From Pseudomaricurvus sp033283335 (GTDB lineage: Bacteria; Pseudomonadota; Gammaproteobacteria; Pseudomonadales; Cellvibrionaceae), in assembly GCA_033283335.1 (NCBI GenBank), contig JAWMQP010000001.1, forward strand, positions 310,001 to 374,000: a DNA stretch of 64,000 nucleotides, given 5' to 3'. Numbering within the stretch: the stretch's first letter is position 1; each line of letters starts with the position of its first letter. Shown piece by piece: positions 60,959 to 64,000 of the stretch. The notes below the pieces were generated by a model. It saw only the letters and a list, made by a program, of their open reading frames with translations. It did not search any database and was not told where the DNA came from. The position numbers and the translations under genes are program-made.

Positions 60959-62002
60959 TTGTGTGTCGAAATGAATTCTTGGGTCGACCAGTACATAGGC
61001 CAAGTCGGACAGCAGTTTTATGAACAGACCTACCAGCGTGAAAATAAACAAGGTACCAAAAATTACAGGATAATCCCGCGATTGTACCGCCTCAAAGCCG
61101 AGCAGACCTAAGCCGTCGAGGGAAAAAATGACTTCGATCAGCAGTGCACCGGTAAAGAAAATGCCAATAAACGCAGCGGGAAAACCGGATATGATAATCA
61201 GCATGGCGTTGCGGAACACATGCCCGTAGAGCACCCGCTTTTCGGTTAGACCTTTTGCCCGCGCTGTCTGCACGTATTGCTTGTTGATCTCATCGAGAAA
61301 AGAATTTTTGGTCAACATGGTCAGTGTGGCAAAGCCTCCCACCGTATAGGCAATTAATGGCAACGTTAGGTGCCAGAAATAGTCGGTAATTTTTCCGATC
61401 AGGGATAGCTCGTCAAAGTTACTTGACGTCAGTCCGCGCAAGGGAAACCAGTCCCAGTAGCTGCCACCGGCAAACAAAACGATCAGGATAATACCAAACA
61501 GGAAGCCTGGAATGGCATAGCCAACGATGATGGCAGCACTGGTCCAAACATCAAAGCGGGTGCCGTGACGCACGGCTTTGTTGATCCCCAGCGGGATACA
61601 GATAAGATAAACCAGCAGGGTACTCCAAAGCCCCAGGGAGATGGAGACGGGTAATTTCTCTGCCATAAGTTCAAGCACACTGGCATTGCGGAAAAAGCTA
61701 TCGCCAAAGTCCAAGTGGACGTAATTTTTTAGCATGCCGAAAAAGCGTTCGCTGGCAGGCTTGTCAAAGCCGTACATGGCTTCAATCTTGGCGATCACCT
61801 CAGGCGACAGCCCTTGGGAACCCTTGTAGGAATCACCGGAATAGCTTTCGCCGCCTTCACCGTCACCGTGGTTCTCCAGCTGGAAAATCATCTGTTCAAC
61901 CGGTCCACCAGGTGCCGCTTGAACGATTAAAAAATTGATCACCAAAATACCCAGCAGCGTTGGTACCATCAACAAGACACGGCGCAGAATATATTGGCCC
62001 AT
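60950..62002 (-). CDS. yejB: Peptide ABC transporter permease YejB
   Basis: A 350-residue permease of the DppB/OppB group, partner of YejE. The first helix is LMVPTLLGILVINFLIVQAAPGG in the family pattern; the EAA loop is YVQTARAKGLTEKRVLYGHV. A long periplasmic insertion (about residues 30-90) is typical for YejB. It begins ten bases after the yejA stop. Confidence 0.94.
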   Translation of the reverse strand: MGQYILRRVLLMVPTLLGILVINFLIVQAAPGGPVEQMIFQLENHGDGEGGESYSGDSYKGSQGLSPEVIAKIEAMYGFDKPASERFFGMLKNYVHLDFGDSFFRNASVLELMAEKLPVSISLGLWSTLLVYLICIPLGINKAVRHGTRFDVWTSAAIIVGYAIPGFLFGIILIVLFAGGSYWDWFPLRGLTSSNFDELSLIGKITDYFWHLTLPLIAYTVGGFATLTMLTKNSFLDEINKQYVQTARAKGLTEKRVLYGHVFRNAMLIIISGFPAAFIGIFFTGALLIEVIFSLDGLGLLGFEAVQSRDYPVIFGTLFIFTLVGLFIKLLSDLAYVLVDPRIHFDTQSH

Positions 62003-62012
62003 AGCGCTACGC

Positions 62013-63869
62013 TTAATCCTGTCCGAGCAAGTCAGGCTTAACCCACCAGGTCATCAATCCGGTGTTGTAGCCAATGTCGTAGTCGGGGCTTGTGTCGGGC
62101 TGGTCAAATTTATTCCAATAGGCAAGCTTGTGGTCGCGGGTGTGCCACTGGGGAATTACATAGTGCATGTGCAGGAGTACCCGGTCGAGAGCGTGGCTGG
62201 CGGTCAGCAGCTGTTGGCGGGTTTTCGCCTGAATGACTTTATCAATCAGGTCATCAATCACCGGATTGGCAATTCCGATCAGATTGCGGCTGCCCGGTGT
62301 GTTGGCGGCTTCCGAGGACCAAAAATCCCGCTGTTCATTGCCCGGGCTGAGCGATTGGCCGAACACATGGGTGATCATGTCAAAGTCAAAGTCCCGTCTG
62401 CGGTTAATGTATTGGGAGGTGTCGACTTTGCTGACCTGTGCCTCAATACCCAAGCGCTTTAGCGCCTGTACAAAGGGATTGGCAATGCGCTCAAAGGCGC
62501 TGTCGTATAACAGAATTTCAAACCTGACGGCCTCTCCACTGGGTGACTGTAATTGCCCATTGACGATCCGATAGCCCGCTTCGTCCAACATCTTCTTGGC
62601 CGTTCGAAGATTGTGGCGGTTACGACTGTCCGTGGCGACCGGGGCGGAATATTCACTGTCAAAGACACTGGCGGGCAGCTGCTTGCGCCAGGGCTCCAGC
62701 AAGTTTACTTCCGCCTGGCTGGGCAGGCCGGAGGAGGCCAGGTCTGAATTGGAGAAATAGCTGTTTGTGCGGGTATAGGCGCCGTAAAACAGGTTGTCAT
62801 TGGTCCATTCAAAATTAAAGGCCAAACCTATGGCCTCGCGTAAAACAGGATCCTGGAACAGTGGTTTGCGCAGGTTGAAAATAAAGGCCTGCATGCCGGT
62901 GGGGTTGTGATGGCGAATTTCCTGTTTCAGCATCCGGCCTTGGGTAATGGCTTCGCCAGTGTAGGCCGTGGCCCAGTTTTTGGCTGTACGTTCGTGACGA
63001 AAATCGTATTCACCCGCTTTAAAGGCTTCCAGCGCAACGGATTGATCGCGGTAGTAGTCCACCTGGATCTCGTCAAAGTTATACAGGCCTCTTTGCGTCG
63101 GGTGTTGCACGGCCCAATAGTCACTGACCCGTTCGTAGGTAATGGATCTGCCAGGATCCACCTTTGCTATCCGGTAAGGGCCGCTGCCTAGAGGACGTTC
63201 AAGGGAGGCCTGCTGGAAGTCTTTATCCTTCCAGAAGTGCTTTGGCAGGATGGCTAACTGGCCAATAATTAATACGGTCTCGTGGCTGGCGCCATCTTTA
63301 AGTACAAATTTGACCCGGTGTTTGTCCAACACCTGTACATCGGTGATGTCGGCGTAGTAATAACTGTAAAACGGATTGCCTTGCTCGATCAGCAAGTTGA
63401 ACGTAAAGGCCACATCTTCCGCAGTTACCGGCTCACCGTCATGGAAACGGGCAGCGGGGTTTAAATGGTAGATGATCCAGGAGCGATCTACGGGATATTC
63501 CATCTGCTGTGCCAGCAGGCCGTACTGGGTAAATGGTTCATCGGCAGAGTCCACAGTGAGTGTGTCATAAAGCAGATTGATATAGGCCGCGGGATTCCCT
63601 TTGGCGACAAAGGCATTCAGGCTGTCGTAAGTACCGAGACTGTGTAGTTTGAGGCTGCCGCCTTTCACCGCGGCTGGGGAGGTATACTCAAAGCGCTCAA
63701 AGTCCGAGGGGTATTTGGGTTGCCCGTGCATGGCGATTGCGTGGCTTTTGATGATGGTCTGTGCTTGGTCGGCCAGCGATAGGCTGGCAACGGTTGTCAG
63801 CGACAGGAGCAGGCTGAACGTCAGAGTTAGCCGAGAAGACAAGGTACCCAAAAATCCTTTTACCGTCAT
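62013..63869 (-). CDS. yejA: Peptide ABC transporter substrate-binding protein YejA
   Basis: A 618-residue periplasmic binding protein (family 5) with a signal peptide (LTFSLLLSLTTVASLSLA) . Family features are HAIAMHGQPKYPSDFERFEY and YPVDRSWIIYHLNPAARFHDGEPVTAEDVAF. In E. coli YejABEF imports microcin C and some peptides. It is the first gene of the operon; the promoter should lie in 63870-63970. Confidence 0.94.
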   Translation of the reverse strand: MTVKGFLGTLSSRLTLTFSLLLSLTTVASLSLADQAQTIIKSHAIAMHGQPKYPSDFERFEYTSPAAVKGGSLKLHSLGTYDSLNAFVAKGNPAAYINLLYDTLTVDSADEPFTQYGLLAQQMEYPVDRSWIIYHLNPAARFHDGEPVTAEDVAFTFNLLIEQGNPFYSYYYADITDVQVLDKHRVKFVLKDGASHETVLIIGQLAILPKHFWKDKDFQQASLERPLGSGPYRIAKVDPGRSITYERVSDYWAVQHPTQRGLYNFDEIQVDYYRDQSVALEAFKAGEYDFRHERTAKNWATAYTGEAITQGRMLKQEIRHHNPTGMQAFIFNLRKPLFQDPVLREAIGLAFNFEWTNDNLFYGAYTRTNSYFSNSDLASSGLPSQAEVNLLEPWRKQLPASVFDSEYSAPVATDSRNRHNLRTAKKMLDEAGYRIVNGQLQSPSGEAVRFEILLYDSAFERIANPFVQALKRLGIEAQVSKVDTSQYINRRRDFDFDMITHVFGQSLSPGNEQRDFWSSEAANTPGSRNLIGIANPVIDDLIDKVIQAKTRQQLLTASHALDRVLLHMHYVIPQWHTRDHKLAYWNKFDQPDTSPDYDIGYNTGLMTWWVKPDLLGQD

Positions 63870-63969
63870 AACAAATTCAGTCCGGTGTTGTGTTGATGGC
63901 CAGTGTCGATACTGTATCTAGGGTACGATTTTTTTTTGAGAATGCCAATTTCTATTCAGTATAGAGGAG

Positions 63970-63993
63970 GGCTCGAAGCAGGGGCTTCGAGCC
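63970..63993. repeat. Perfect 10-bp inverted repeat at the window edge
   Basis: ggctcgaagc (63970-63979) and gcttcgagcc (63984-63993) flank an aggg loop. It may be the terminator of a gene beyond the window; a T-run is not visible in the bases available. Confidence 0.6.
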
Positions 63994-64000
63994 GATTGGG

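Overview
The window is one continuous stretch of a gammaproteobacterial chromosome. I see no phage, insertion sequence, CRISPR array or plasmid genes. The order cysS, folD, tRNA-Pro/Arg/His, tRNA-Leu, tig, clpP, clpX, lon, hupB, ppiD is the core order of Pseudomonas and its marine relatives. A FabY-type ketoacyl synthase, a fadBA operon behind a PsrA-like operator and an mksFEB condensin point the same way. I infer a Pseudomonadales/Cellvibrionales-type organism; the genus cannot be read from the sequence.

Layout. 1-3.4 kb: cysteinyl-tRNA synthetase, a carboxymuconolactone-decarboxylase-like protein, a zinc-type HemB and two tandem DUF3012 small envelope proteins. 3.4-9.3 kb: mksF-mksE-mksB with no nuclease partner. 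9.4-15 kb: a one-domain voltage-gated channel with an unusual acidic filter, a Nudix hydrolase, an MscS channel, a MoxR ATPase/VWA pair and a DUF3806-like periplasmic protein. 15-24.8 kb: YejK, membrane and AsmA-like proteins, nitronate monooxygenase, an acetyltransferase, a ClsB/YbhP phospholipid operon, a pseudouridine synthase, PpnP, a DnaJ-related protein and a spermidine-synthase-like enzyme. 24.8-31 kb: the divergent AmmeMemoRadiSam pair, then an rRNA methyltransferase, RsuA, TruC and FolD. 31-38.7 kb: three tRNAs, GlpK, a ribosome-hibernation factor, a universal stress protein, a coiled-coil periplasmic protein, ThpR, and IbpA behind a likely sigma-32 promoter and RNA thermometer. 38.7-48.7 kb: lipid metabolism (GlxA-type regulator, FabY, XRE-cupin regulator, FadB, FadA), a phosphomannose-isomerase-like protein and a TraB/GumN protein. 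48.9-58.2 kb: tRNA-Leu and the proteostasis block. 58.3-63.9 kb: a complete yejABEF peptide importer on the minus strand.

Themes. Protein quality control is concentrated here: trigger factor, ClpXP, Lon, PpiD, IbpA and a J-domain protein. Fatty-acid initiation (FabY) and beta-oxidation (FadBA) sit close together with their own regulators. Stable-RNA modification is well represented: three pseudouridine synthases and one rRNA methyltransferase.

Most worth a second look: the AmmeMemoRadiSam pair, whose biochemical role is not established to my knowledge; the channel filter with two extra acidic residues; the PsrA-like operator inside the fadBA promoter; the IbpA leader; and a recurring pattern of short exact tandem duplications, often with an 18-bp period, in or beside intergenic gaps. 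No single locus is a clearly new defence or mobile system.
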